Below are positions 24,338 through 32,244 of a stretch of 64,000 nucleotides of DNA, one piece after another. The translations under genes and the position numbers were made by a program. Origin of the DNA: JAJFUE01 sp039683515 (GTDB lineage Bacteria > Sumerlaeota > Sumerlaeia > MVZB01); the NCBI GenBank assembly GCA_039683515.1, contig JBDKRG010000054.1, forward strand, positions 13,337 to 77,336, read 5' to 3'. Position 1 is the stretch's first letter. The number at the start of each line of letters is the position of its first letter. The notes beneath the pieces were generated by a model, which saw nothing but the letters and a program-made list of their open reading frames with translations, was not told the DNA's origin and ran no database searches.

Positions 24338-24987
24338 GGCTTGCTGTCCTTTTTGATTTTGACCCATGTCGCCGGCCGGCCGGTCTCGCTGTAATGCTTC
24401 AGCTGCGTCGAGCCCGTCGTCAGCTGGACCTGCAACCGCGCCCCTTGTCCGTGATAAGAGGTCTGCCCGATCTTGAACCAGCGCTGGTACGGGCCGGTCT
24501 TCATGATCCTGTTGTCGTAAAAATATTCGATTTTATTGCTGTGCAGGATTCCCTGCTGCGGGTCGTTGTATACGACCGGTTTGCCCGGCGCCGCCGCCAG
24601 GACCAGGTCGTTGCGGCGCGAGGGCCCCTTCTTGTCGTCGGCCAGCCAGACTTTCCCGGCCGGGCTGGTGGCCTTGCCCCGGGGCTGGTTCTGGTCGAAG
24701 AACTCGATCGCCAGGTCGTCCATCAGCAGGATTTGGGTGTCGGAATTGAAGCGGCCTACCCGGGCGTTGAACTGCTGGATCCGGTTGCCGTCCTCGGTGA
24801 TCTCGGCCTTGACGCCCACCATCTTGATCCCCGGTTCGGGCTTGGGGGCCGCCTTCTTGACCGTCCGCGCCCGCGCCGGCTTGCCGGGCATGTTGCCGCC
24901 CACCATCACCCCCACCATCATCGAGAGCAGAAACAGCGTCAGCAGCGTCATCGCGCCGGAAATCCACTGTCTCGACATTTGAAGCAT
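24334..24987 (-). CDS. lptC: LptC-like LPS export protein
   Basis: A bitopic inner-membrane protein of 217 residues: one membrane helix at about 11-31 (GAMTLLTLFLLSMMVGVMVGG), a basic linker, and a periplasmic LptC/OstA-like domain (MVGVKAEITEDGNRIQQFNA, GILHSNKIEYFYDNRIMKTG, HGQGARLQVQLTTGSTQL). The paired position with the LptA-like gene supports the call, because sequence conservation in LptC is low. A second in-frame ATG at 24978 would serve equally. The histidine kinase gene lies 111 bases upstream on the same strand. Confidence 0.75.
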   Translation of the reverse strand: MLQMSRQWISGAMTLLTLFLLSMMVGVMVGGNMPGKPARARTVKKAAPKPEPGIKMVGVKAEITEDGNRIQQFNARVGRFNSDTQILLMDDLAIEFFDQNQPRGKATSPAGKVWLADDKKGPSRRNDLVLAAAPGKPVVYNDPQQGILHSNKIEYFYDNRIMKTGPYQRWFKIGQTSYHGQGARLQVQLTTGSTQLKHYSETGRPATWVKIKKDSKP

Positions 24988-25098
24988 CCGTTGCCCCCAA
25001 CTGGCGTGCCAAGCCGCCCCCCGGACTGGCCGGGAGACTGATCATCCGTTTTTTTTATCAACCATCTCCAGTATTTGCAATCTGAAACATGGCTTTCA

Positions 25099-27585
25099 TC
25101 ACGGCGCAACGCCCGCCTCGGGCGGCAACGTCCGGCTTTTCCGCACCCGTTCGGACCACGCCCGGCTCCGCTCGTCCATCGGCAGGCTGACGACCACCGT
25201 CGTCCCCTTGCCCACTTCGCTCTCCAGATCGATCGAGCCGTGGTACATCTGGACGATCCCATAGGACACGCACAATCCCAGTCCGGTTCCCTTCTCCGGG
25301 CTTTTGGTGCTGAAGAACGGGTCGAATACCTGGGAGATGTGCTCCGGGGCGATCCCGCAGCCGGTGTCGCTGATGCGCACCAGCACGCTCTGGCGCTCCT
25401 CGCCGTCGGCCCACTCCACGCTCGAGCTGGTCCGCACGGTCAGCCGCCCCCCGTTTTCCATCGAGTCCTGGGCGTTGCGGACCAGGTTGATCAGCACCTG
25501 CCGGATCAGGTCGGCGCTGGCGACCGGCTGCGGCAGCTCGGGCTGCAATTCGGCCGTCAGCTCGATCCCCCCGCGGTGCAACTCCTCGCCCAGGATCGCC
25601 AGGATGTCGCGCACGAGGGCGTTCAGGTCGACCGGCTCGATCTTCTGCTCGACCGGCCGGTGCAGGTCCAGCAGCTGCCGCACGAGCCGGGCGATCCGGT
25701 TGACCTCCTCGTTGATGACCTCCAGGCTGTCGAGGCTCGGGTCGGTCTTGCGCCGCCCGCCCCCCGACACCACCAGGTTCTCGCGCACGATCTGGATGTA
25801 GTTCTTGATGATGCCCAGCGGGTTGTTGATTTCGTGCGCCAGGTTGCCGGCCATGCGCCCGGTGGCGAAATATTTCTCGGTCAGGATCAGCTTCTGGTTG
25901 GCGACGTCGAGCTCGTGGGTGCGCTGCTCGACCTTGCGCTCGAGGTTGGCCGCGAACTGCGAGATCTGCGCGAACAGGTCGGCCTGCTCGATCGCGATGC
26001 CGACCGTGCGCGCCAGCGACGTCAGCACGTCCGTCAGCTCGGCGTTGTAGGCGTCGGGCGCCAGCGACGCCACCGTCAGCGTGCCGATGATCCCCTTGCG
26101 CGCCGGCAGCGGCGCGATCAGGAACGACTGGTAGCCCTCGGCGGCGTAGATGCGCTGTTCGAACGAATCCCCGCGCTGCTGCGGCCCGAACTCGGCCCAC
26201 GTCGTCTCCTGGTGGGCGATGACGTGGCCGTGCGCCGAGCCGCTCAGCGGGATCACCGTCCGCACCCCGATCGACATGAGCCCCATCGGGTTGATTTGCG
26301 TGATCCGCAGGTTGTTGTCCCCCTCCAGCCGCGCGATCCAGATCGCGTCGAACACGAACACCTTCTCCAGCTCCCGGCGCAGGATGGCGAAGATGTCGTC
26401 GAGCGACAGCGCCCGGATGATCGCCCCCGCGATCTCGTTGATCAGGTGGATGTGCTCGGCGCGCAGCCGGCTTTCCTCGGCGCGCTCCTCGAGGCTCTGG
26501 TACGTCGCCCGCAGCCGGCTCGCCATCGTGTTGAACGCCTCGGCCAGCGAGCCGATTTCGTCGCGGCTGTGGACCCGCGCGCGCACCCCCAGGTCCCCCT
26601 GGGCAAGCCGGTCGGCTTGGCTTCGCAGCAGCCGCAACGGCCGCCCCAGCCAGCGCGCCGTCAGCGACGCCGTCCCCAGCATCAGCAGGATCAGCCCCAG
26701 CCCGATCAGCACCGACAGCCATGCCAGCGTGTCCTGCGGGCCGAGGAAGTCCCCCATGTCGTATTGCACGACGAAAATCCACGACGGGCTCGTGAATGAG
26801 GCCCCCCGCCGCGTCCCCGGTTCCGCCTTGGAGTAGGCGATCAGGTAATTGCGACCCCCCAGCTCCGCCCGCATGAAATCGGCCGCCTTGTAGCCGCGCG
26901 AGCCGATCAGGTCGATGATTTCCAGCGGGATGGGCGTCGCCCCCGCCTTGTAGAGCAGCCGGCCGTCCTGCGAATAGATCGTCAGCTGTTCGGTGCTGGC
27001 GCCCAGATTCGTGCGGTATTCGGTCAGCAGCCGCTCCATCCGCGCCGCGAACAGCATGATCCCGTCGTTTTCCGAGGCGAACGCCATCAGGACGAACGGG
27101 ACGTCCTTGCCCTCCGCGTCCGGGATGGTCAATTCCGACATCACCCCCTCGCGCGGCAGCTCGGCGCGCCGACCGAGCCAGTATCGAACCGTCGCGGCGG
27201 GCAATTCGACCTGCGGCCGGCTGGCCCGGCCGATCGTGAACGGCCGGGCCGTCCCGTCCGGACCGTAATAAACCGAGGCGTCGAGCCATTCGCTGAAGTA
27301 GCTGGTCGTGCTGGCCGCGTCGCTGAACCGGGTCCGGCGCGCGGCCATCTCCGTCAGCCGCTGGGGCGTCATCCGCGACAGGCTCACCATGCGCCGCCGC
27401 AGTTGCAGGTCGAACCGGTCGGCGTAATCGGTGGCCGAGGCGACGAGTTTCTGCCCCATGGTCCGCTCGAACGCCACGCGCGCCCCCCACCCGCTCAGCA
27501 CGACGAAGACCGCCGCCGGGATCAAGCAGATCGGCACGATGATCAGATACAGTTTGCGCTCGATTGGCAGGTCGCGCAGGCGCAT
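25099..27585 (-). CDS. membrane sensor histidine kinase (HAMP-GAF-HisKA-HATPase)
   Basis: A two-component sensor of 828 residues. Start at ATG 27585, since the longer frame runs through repeat DNA. Order: membrane helix at about 9-33, an extracytoplasmic sensing domain of about 250 residues (Cache-like, not firmly recognised), second helix near 288-312, HAMP (PLRLLRSQADRLAQGDLGVR), a GAF-like domain (IFAILRRELEKVFVFDAIW), a coiled coil, HisKA with the phospho-acceptor His584 in NLAHEINNPLG, and the ATPase with N-box LVRNAQDSMENGG, DTGCGI and GTGLGLCVSYGI. The H-box is of the NtrB type. No response regulator gene is adjacent, so it is an orphan. Two lpt genes follow on the same strand. Confidence 0.92.
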   Translation of the reverse strand: MRLRDLPIERKLYLIIVPICLIPAAVFVVLSGWGARVAFERTMGQKLVASATDYADRFDLQLRRRMVSLSRMTPQRLTEMAARRTRFSDAASTTSYFSEWLDASVYYGPDGTARPFTIGRASRPQVELPAATVRYWLGRRAELPREGVMSELTIPDAEGKDVPFVLMAFASENDGIMLFAARMERLLTEYRTNLGASTEQLTIYSQDGRLLYKAGATPIPLEIIDLIGSRGYKAADFMRAELGGRNYLIAYSKAEPGTRRGASFTSPSWIFVVQYDMGDFLGPQDTLAWLSVLIGLGLILLMLGTASLTARWLGRPLRLLRSQADRLAQGDLGVRARVHSRDEIGSLAEAFNTMASRLRATYQSLEERAEESRLRAEHIHLINEIAGAIIRALSLDDIFAILRRELEKVFVFDAIWIARLEGDNNLRITQINPMGLMSIGVRTVIPLSGSAHGHVIAHQETTWAEFGPQQRGDSFEQRIYAAEGYQSFLIAPLPARKGIIGTLTVASLAPDAYNAELTDVLTSLARTVGIAIEQADLFAQISQFAANLERKVEQRTHELDVANQKLILTEKYFATGRMAGNLAHEINNPLGIIKNYIQIVRENLVVSGGGRRKTDPSLDSLEVINEEVNRIARLVRQLLDLHRPVEQKIEPVDLNALVRDILAILGEELHRGGIELTAELQPELPQPVASADLIRQVLINLVRNAQDSMENGGRLTVRTSSSVEWADGEERQSVLVRISDTGCGIAPEHISQVFDPFFSTKSPEKGTGLGLCVSYGIVQMYHGSIDLESEVGKGTTVVVSLPMDERSRAWSERVRKSRTLPPEAGVAP

Positions 27586-27654
27586 AACCGGCAATCCTGA
27601 AGGACATGTTGATGGAATTGTTGCATTTATGGGAGTCGAATTCAAACACAAACC

Positions 27655-27838
27655 CCGAATCCGAGGATCCAAATCCCTGACAAATCCGAAATCCGAATAT
27701 CTAAATCCTAAACAAATCCAAAGCATCAATTCCGAAAGAGACGATCGCTCCGATGACTGTCGCCTTGATCATATGCGCCTCGATCATTTGGGATTTGAAT
27801 TTGTTCAGGATTTAGATATTCGGATTTCGAATTTGAAT
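27655..27838. repeat. large inverted repeat of AAATCCGAATATCT type
   Basis: About 40 bases at 27681-27722 (core GAATATCTAAATCCT) return in inverted orientation at 27789-27836, with a loop of about 65 bases. It lies between diverging genes (kinase and glycosyltransferase), where promoters would be expected. Related tracts are at 58188-58232 and 58655-58720. Confidence 0.8.
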
Positions 27839-27843
27839 ATGCT

Positions 27844-29010
27844 ATGTTCTTCGCCATGACTGTTGCCGCCCCACAGCGCCCACGAATTCTTCGCGTCGTC
27901 AGCCGGATGTCGATCGGCGGCGTCCAGCGCGGGCTGCTGGCGACCCTCGCCCGCGCCGACCGCGACCGCTTCGATTACCATGTCCTGTGCTATAAGAAAG
28001 CCGGCGGCTGGGCCGATCAGCTCGCCGCGCTGAACGTTCCCCTGCACGTCCGCCGCACGCTGCCGCCGTGGCACCCGTTCAAGATCTTCATGCTTTCGCG
28101 GCTGATCCGGGCGATCGCCCCCGATCTCGTCCACGTCCAGATGGCGCCGACCGTCATCCCGGCGGCCACGGCCGCCCGGCTGGCCGGCGTGCGCCGCATC
28201 ATCATCCAGCACCACAACGATTACGCGCGCCACTGGGAGTCGCTGAACCCCCTGCTGCGCCGCTGGGAATTCAAGCTGACCCGCGAGGCCGACGCCGTGA
28301 TGGCCGTCTCCGGCGCGGTCGCCCGCTGCACCGAGGAGCATGTCGGCCTGCCCACGGGCAGCGTGCGCGTCGTCCCCAACGGCCTCGAGCTCGGCCGGTT
28401 CCTCAACGCCGCCCCCCGCGACCCGCGCCCGGAGTGGGGTCTGGCGCCGGAAACCCCTCTTGTCGCGCACGTGGCCCGCTACCTCCCCACCAAGCGGATC
28501 GAGGATTTCATCGAGGCCGGCTCGATCGTGCTCGGCCGCTGGCCCGAGGGGCGGCCCAAGCCGGTCTTTGTCGTCATCGGCGGCGGCGACAGCGGCTGCG
28601 AGCGCGTCTACACCCAGCTGATCGACAAGCTCGGCGTGGGAAAGAACGTGCTCCTCGTCGGCGGGCGCCACGACGTCCCGCAGATCCTGCCGACCGTTCA
28701 GGTCGCGGCGCTCGCCAGCGAGATGGAGGGCTTCGGCCAGGTGATCCTGGAGTATATCGCGGCCGGCGTGCCGGTTGCCGCGACCGACCTGCCGTGCGTC
28801 GCCGAGATGGTCGCCGGCGGCCGCGACGTCCTGTTTTCGCCCGCGCGCCGGCCCGACCTGCTGGCCGATAACATCGAGCGGCTGTTAAACGACCCCGACC
28901 TCGCCCGAAAACTCGTCGAAAGCGGCCGCCGCCGCCTCTCAACCTACGACTGGTCCGCCGCCGTCAAGGCCTACGAAAACCTCTACGAAGAAATTTTGCG
29001 GAAAAGCTAA
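27844..29010 (+). CDS. family 4 glycosyltransferase
   Basis: A GT-B retaining glycosyltransferase of 388 residues (384 if ATG 27856 is used; neither start has a clear ribosome site). The N-terminal half begins RILRVVSRMSIGGVQRGLLATLARAD, the usual acceptor-side glycine loop. The C-terminal donor half has VPNGLELGRF, VAHVARYLPTKRIEDFIEA, FVVIGGGDSGCE and the nucleotide-sugar EX7E-type segment SEMEGFGQVILEYIAAGVPVAATD. The acceptor is unknown. It is preceded by the large inverted repeat and ends in a run of A and T that may weakly terminate. Confidence 0.92.
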   Translation: MFFAMTVAAPQRPRILRVVSRMSIGGVQRGLLATLARADRDRFDYHVLCYKKAGGWADQLAALNVPLHVRRTLPPWHPFKIFMLSRLIRAIAPDLVHVQMAPTVIPAATAARLAGVRRIIIQHHNDYARHWESLNPLLRRWEFKLTREADAVMAVSGAVARCTEEHVGLPTGSVRVVPNGLELGRFLNAAPRDPRPEWGLAPETPLVAHVARYLPTKRIEDFIEAGSIVLGRWPEGRPKPVFVVIGGGDSGCERVYTQLIDKLGVGKNVLLVGGRHDVPQILPTVQVAALASEMEGFGQVILEYIAAGVPVAATDLPCVAEMVAGGRDVLFSPARRPDLLADNIERLLNDPDLARKLVESGRRRLSTYDWSAAVKAYENLYEEILRKS

Positions 29011-29079
29011 AAAAAAGGCCCCATAAGACCCGAATCGGCAGGGCGACCACCTCAATGTGAGCGGTTGCTTCTCCTTTTT

Positions 29080-29196
29080 CTTGGGTCCCTTGGGTCCTAT
29101 GGGTCCTTTTTTCGAAAACCCATCAACCTCGCTAGAGCGCTTGACGATAATTTTCCGTTCGTGCTCGTGCTCGTAATCGTAATCGAACCAATCACC
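29080..29196 (+). repeat. GGTCCCTT array and (TCGTGC)n(TCGTAA)n array 3
   Basis: 29080-29113 holds TTGGGTCCCTTGGGTCC and similar units. 29157-29196 holds two TCGTGC, two TCGTAA and the TCGAACCAATCACCG flank. Both read on the + strand between converging genes. Nothing else was seen in 29011-29259. Confidence 0.85.
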
Positions 29197-29259
29197 GACT
29201 CTTGAAACTGATAACCATTGGGATCGTGCTGATTGCCGGAAAACTTTTGTCAACCTCGC

Positions 29260-29461
29260 TAGTAGACTGACCAGGCGATGATGATATGTGCAGGACGCGA
29301 TCGATGATCGCGAACCGATTAATCGGTTCTGAATTCATATCGACACAACCGGTGGTTGGTTCGGCTCGCAAGCTCGCCAAACCAACCACCGGCTTGGAGA
29401 TCGAACCGCTCCGCGGTTCAAATGCAAATCCACATATCACATACACATGGTCAGTCTACTA
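29260..29461. mobile_element. MITE-like element C flanked by TA, ending inside ilvB
   Basis: Inverted ends GTAGACTGACCA (29262-29273) and TGGTCAGTCTAC (29448-29459), with a further inner match GATATGTG/CACATATC. TA stands outside both ends, the target duplication expected for IS630/Tc1-mariner-type elements. The middle is a long hairpin (GGTGGTTGGTTCGGC and its complement) flanked by smaller ones. No reading frame. The right end and its TA form the TAG stop codon of ilvB. Confidence 0.85.
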
Positions 29462-31318
29462 AAACAGATCCGGCAGGGCGCTGATTTCCACCTTTTGCGG
29501 CGCCGCCGGCGCCGGCCGCTTGCGGATGAATTCGCCCGTGACCATCTCGGTGTAGCCCAGGCCCGGGCCGACGATCGGGTAGACCGAGGCGTTGGGGTCG
29601 ATCATGACCTCGAGCAGCGCCGGCCCCTCGTCGTAGGCGAGCATCGCCTCGATCGCCGGGCGGATTTCCTCGGGCTGCGTGATGCGCCGGGCGAACCCGT
29701 AGCCGTCGGCCTCGGCCGCGCGGACGAAGTCCTTCGTGTGCATCGACTTGTCGGAGCCGCTGAAGCGCTCGCCGAAATACATCCGCTGCCACTGCCGGAC
29801 CATGCCGTCGCCCAGGTTGTTGAGCAGCACGATCTTGACCGGCAGCTCGTAGGTGCTGGCCGTTTCCATCTCGCCGATGTTCATGCGGATCGAGCCGTCG
29901 CCGTCGATGTCGATGACGGTGCGGCCGGGGTTGGCCGCCTGCGCCCCGATCGCCGCCGGCAGGCCGAAGCCCATCGTCCCCATCGAGCCCGACGTCAGGA
30001 AATGGCGCGGCTGCCCGATGCGGTAATACTGCGCCGCCCACATCTGGTGCTGCCCGACGCCGGTCGCGACGATCGCGTCGGGCCCGGCCAGCTCCTGCAG
30101 GCACTCGATCACCGCGTACGGCTGGATGAGCTCGTTTTCCCGGTCATAGGCCATCCCGTATTCGGCCTTGAGCCCGGCCAGGTGCCGGTGCCACTCGCCG
30201 AAGTCCTTCCTGAACTTCTTGCCGGCCGCCATGAGGTCCCGGAGCGTCTGCCCGGCGTCGCCGATGTGCGCCCACTGGGCCTTCTTGATCTTGTCGATCT
30301 CGGTCGCGTCGATGTCGATGTGCGCGATGTACTTGACGTTGGGCGCGAACGCGGCGACCTTGCCCGCGACCCGGTCGTCGAACCGCGCGCCGACGACGAT
30401 CAGGAAGTCGCAGTCCTCGACGGCGTAGTTGGCGTAGGCCGCCCCGTGCATGCCGATCATGTGCAGCGTCAGCGGGTTGGCCGGGTCCGTCGCCCCGATG
30501 CCGGTCAGCGTGTTGACCGCCGGGATCTGGAACCGGTCCATGAACTGGCGCAGCTCGTCGGTGGCGTTGCCGAGGATCACCCCGCCGCCGACGTAGAGCA
30601 GCGGCCGCTCGCTGGCCGCGAGCATCTTGAAGAACGTCGCCGCCGACTCCTGGCTCAGGCGCGAGTTCTCGATTTTCTTGAGGTAGTGGCGGTAGCCGCG
30701 CATCTCGAGCAGCCCCTCGCCCCGGTATTCGCCCGTCCAGTTCTGGACATCCTTGGGAATGTCGATGACGACCGGCCCCGGCCGGCCCGTGCGCGCGATG
30801 AAGAACGCCGAGCGGATCGTCGCCTCCAGCTCCTCGGGGTTGGTGACGAGGAACACGTGCTTGGCGCACGAGGCCATGAGCGTCGAGACCGGCGCCTCCT
30901 GGAACGCGTCGGTGCCGATGACCGAGCGCGGGACCTGGCCGCAGATCAGCACGAGCGGGATCGAGTCGGCCGCGCAGTCGCGCACCGGCGTCACCGTGTT
31001 GGTCGCCCCGGGGCCGCTCGTCACCAGCGCCACGCCGACCTTGCCGCTCGAGCGCGCGTAGCCGGCCGCCATGAACGTCGCCCCCTGCTCGTTGGCCGGG
31101 ACGATCAGCCGGATCGGGTCCCCCTCGTCCTCGTCGCGCGCCTTGTTGTAGCGGAAGACCGCGTCGTAGGTCGGCAGGATCGACCCGCCGCTGTAGCCGA
31201 AGATGGTGTCGACGCCCTCTTCGGCCAGCACCTGCAGGATCATGTCCGCCCCGCTCATGGTCTGGCCGGCCATCGTCTGTTTGGCGGCCTCGGGTTGGGC
31301 TTCGGTCTGCGTTTTCAT
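29459..31318 (-). CDS. ilvB: acetolactate synthase, large (catalytic) subunit
   Basis: A TPP-dependent enzyme that condenses pyruvate with pyruvate or 2-oxobutyrate in branched-chain amino acid synthesis. 619 residues: N-terminal pyrimidine-binding domain with the catalytic Glu in VPANEQGATFMAAGYAR, middle FAD domain (VVGARFDDRVAGKV), and C-terminal TPP domain with IDGDGSIRMNIGE and LNNLGDGMVRQWQRM. A 26-residue Gln/Ala-rich extension precedes the conserved start. GGAG lies eight bases before the ATG. The stop codon TAG is supplied by mobile element C. It follows ilvN, an unusual order, and shares its attenuator. Confidence 0.97.
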   Translation of the reverse strand: MKTQTEAQPEAAKQTMAGQTMSGADMILQVLAEEGVDTIFGYSGGSILPTYDAVFRYNKARDEDEGDPIRLIVPANEQGATFMAAGYARSSGKVGVALVTSGPGATNTVTPVRDCAADSIPLVLICGQVPRSVIGTDAFQEAPVSTLMASCAKHVFLVTNPEELEATIRSAFFIARTGRPGPVVIDIPKDVQNWTGEYRGEGLLEMRGYRHYLKKIENSRLSQESAATFFKMLAASERPLLYVGGGVILGNATDELRQFMDRFQIPAVNTLTGIGATDPANPLTLHMIGMHGAAYANYAVEDCDFLIVVGARFDDRVAGKVAAFAPNVKYIAHIDIDATEIDKIKKAQWAHIGDAGQTLRDLMAAGKKFRKDFGEWHRHLAGLKAEYGMAYDRENELIQPYAVIECLQELAGPDAIVATGVGQHQMWAAQYYRIGQPRHFLTSGSMGTMGFGLPAAIGAQAANPGRTVIDIDGDGSIRMNIGEMETASTYELPVKIVLLNNLGDGMVRQWQRMYFGERFSGSDKSMHTKDFVRAAEADGYGFARRITQPEEIRPAIEAMLAYDEGPALLEVMIDPNASVYPIVGPGLGYTEMVTGEFIRKRPAPAAPQKVEISALPDLF

Positions 31319-31345
31319 CGTATATTCTCCGTCGTCGTGTTCAAA

Positions 31346-31390
31346 TCGTGCTCGTGCTCGTGCTCGTAATCGTAATCGTAATCGGGAATC
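31346..31390 (+). repeat. (TCGTGC)n(TCGTAA)n array 4, inside the ilv operon
   Basis: Three TCGTGC and three TCGTAA units, then GGGAATCGATC in place of the usual flank. It lies in the 115-base gap between ilvN and ilvB and reads opposite to the operon. An ATTGCGG-type array (31420-31436) overlaps the ilvN end. Confidence 0.9.
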
Positions 31391-31433
31391 GATCTTTCTG
31401 GGCTCGCGGATGCTTCATTCCGCAATCCGCAAT

Positions 31434-31964
31434 CTATACGTCGGGCGGCCGCAGGACTTCCACCCCGCGCTGGACGGCGATCCGCCCGGTTCGCGTCATT
31501 TCCAGGATTCCGAACGGCTCGAACAGCTCGCGCAGCTTCTCGTTCTTGTCGAGCGTGCCGACGATTTCGACCACCAGGCTTTCGTGGCCGACGTCGACGA
31601 TGCGCGCGCGGAAGATGTCGCAGATCTGCATGATCTCGCTGCGCTTGCGCTCGTCGCTGGCGACCTTGATCAGCATCAGCTCGCGCTCGATGTGGATCTG
31701 GTTGCTCATGTCCATGACGCGGATGACGTCGACCATCTTGGAGAGCTGCTGGATGATCTGGTCGATCACCTTGTCGTCGCCGCGCAGGGCCACGGTGATC
31801 TGGGAGATGGTCGGGTGCTGCGTCGTGCCGACCGCCAGCGACTCGATGTTGTAGCCGCGGGTGGCGAACATCCCGCTGATGCGCGCGAGCACCCCGGGAT
31901 GGTTTTCCACCAGGATGGCGATCACGTGTTCGTGCTGGGTTGGGGAGGCGGTGTTCGGGAGCAT
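31434..31964 (-). CDS. ilvN: acetolactate synthase, small (regulatory) subunit
   Basis: The ACT-domain subunit that activates IlvB and confers feedback inhibition by valine. ATG 31964 gives 176 residues; the longer frame from 32051 would run through the terminator hairpin and is rejected. The ACT domain at about residues 12-85 has HVIAILVENHPGVLARISGMF, RGYNIESLAVGTT and ISQITVALRGD; the C-terminal ALS_ss domain follows (ELMLIKVASDERKRSEIM, HESLVVEIVGTLDKNEKL). The Asn/Gly residues of the valine site (NHPGVLARISG) are present. It is the first structural gene after the attenuator. Confidence 0.96.
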   Translation of the reverse strand: MLPNTASPTQHEHVIAILVENHPGVLARISGMFATRGYNIESLAVGTTQHPTISQITVALRGDDKVIDQIIQQLSKMVDVIRVMDMSNQIHIERELMLIKVASDERKRSEIMQICDIFRARIVDVGHESLVVEIVGTLDKNEKLRELFEPFGILEMTRTGRIAVQRGVEVLRPPDV

Positions 31965-32024
31965 ATCGGCATCGCTTGCTGGAGAATGGGGTGGGCCGGG
32001 TCCGCCCGGCCGACCGATTATTTT

Positions 32025-32062
32025 AAAAGACCCCCGCCGGTCTGTGTGCACCGGCGGGGGTC
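32025..32062 (-). terminator. attenuator terminator of the ilv operon
   Basis: Perfect 13-bp stem GACCCCCGCCGGT/ACCGGCGGGGGTC (32062-32029 on the - strand) with an 8-base loop, followed by TTTTAAAATAAT. It stands between the leader peptide and ilvN. Confidence 0.85.
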
Positions 32063-32083
32063 TTCGAACTCAATATCGGCATT

Positions 32084-32096
32084 GACCCGCTACGGT
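32084..32096 (-). promoter_or_regulatory. antiterminator segment of the ilv leader
   Basis: ACCGTAGCGGGTC on the - strand differs at only three of 13 positions from the 3' arm of the terminator, so it can pair with the terminator's 5' arm instead. The leader stop codon lies inside it. It can also pair with GACCCTGC at 32135-32128, which a stalled ribosome would cover. Confidence 0.7.
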
Positions 32097-32164
32097 GCGC
32101 AGGGCGCTACAGCTACCGCTACGAGCAGCAGGGTCCGAAGGTTTGTGCGATTCTTGCGCGTCAC
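32090..32164 (-). CDS. ilv operon leader peptide
   Basis: A 24-codon frame from GTG 32164 to TAG 32090, with AGGGA about nine bases upstream. The peptide contains LLLVAVAVA, read from CTG CTG CTC GTA GCG GTA GCT GTA GCG, that is three Leu and three Val in a row of nine. This is the composition of known IlvL and IvbL leader peptides. The frame is followed by the antiterminator segment and terminator just before ilvN. Inference: low charged Leu- or Val-tRNA stalls the ribosome on these codons and allows readthrough into ilvN-ilvB. Too short for usual gene finding. The GTG start is not proven. Confidence 0.75.
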   Translation of the reverse strand: MTRKNRTNLRTLLLVAVAVAPCAP

Positions 32165-32198
32165 GGGTCGTGTTCCCTACAACAAAATCCACGCCAAC

Positions 32199-32227
32199 AA
32201 ACTATCCACCCATCGCATCGGAGTCAA
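32199..32227 (-). promoter_or_regulatory. putative promoter of the ilv operon
   Basis: TTGACT (32227-32222) and TAGTTT (32204-32199) with a 17-base spacer on the - strand. The -35 box is good, the -10 box weak. Transcription would begin near 32192, about 28 bases before the leader peptide start. Confidence 0.55.
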
Positions 32228-32244
32228 CGGAAAAAAACTTGAGG

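Noticed and set aside
27585..27729. N-terminal extension of the histidine kinase
   Set aside because: It is encoded by the AAATCCGAATATCT repeat and lacks a ribosome site; ATG 27585 starts directly before the first membrane helix.
31965..32051. N-terminal extension of IlvN
   Set aside because: It would place the attenuator terminator inside the coding region and has no similarity to IlvN proteins.
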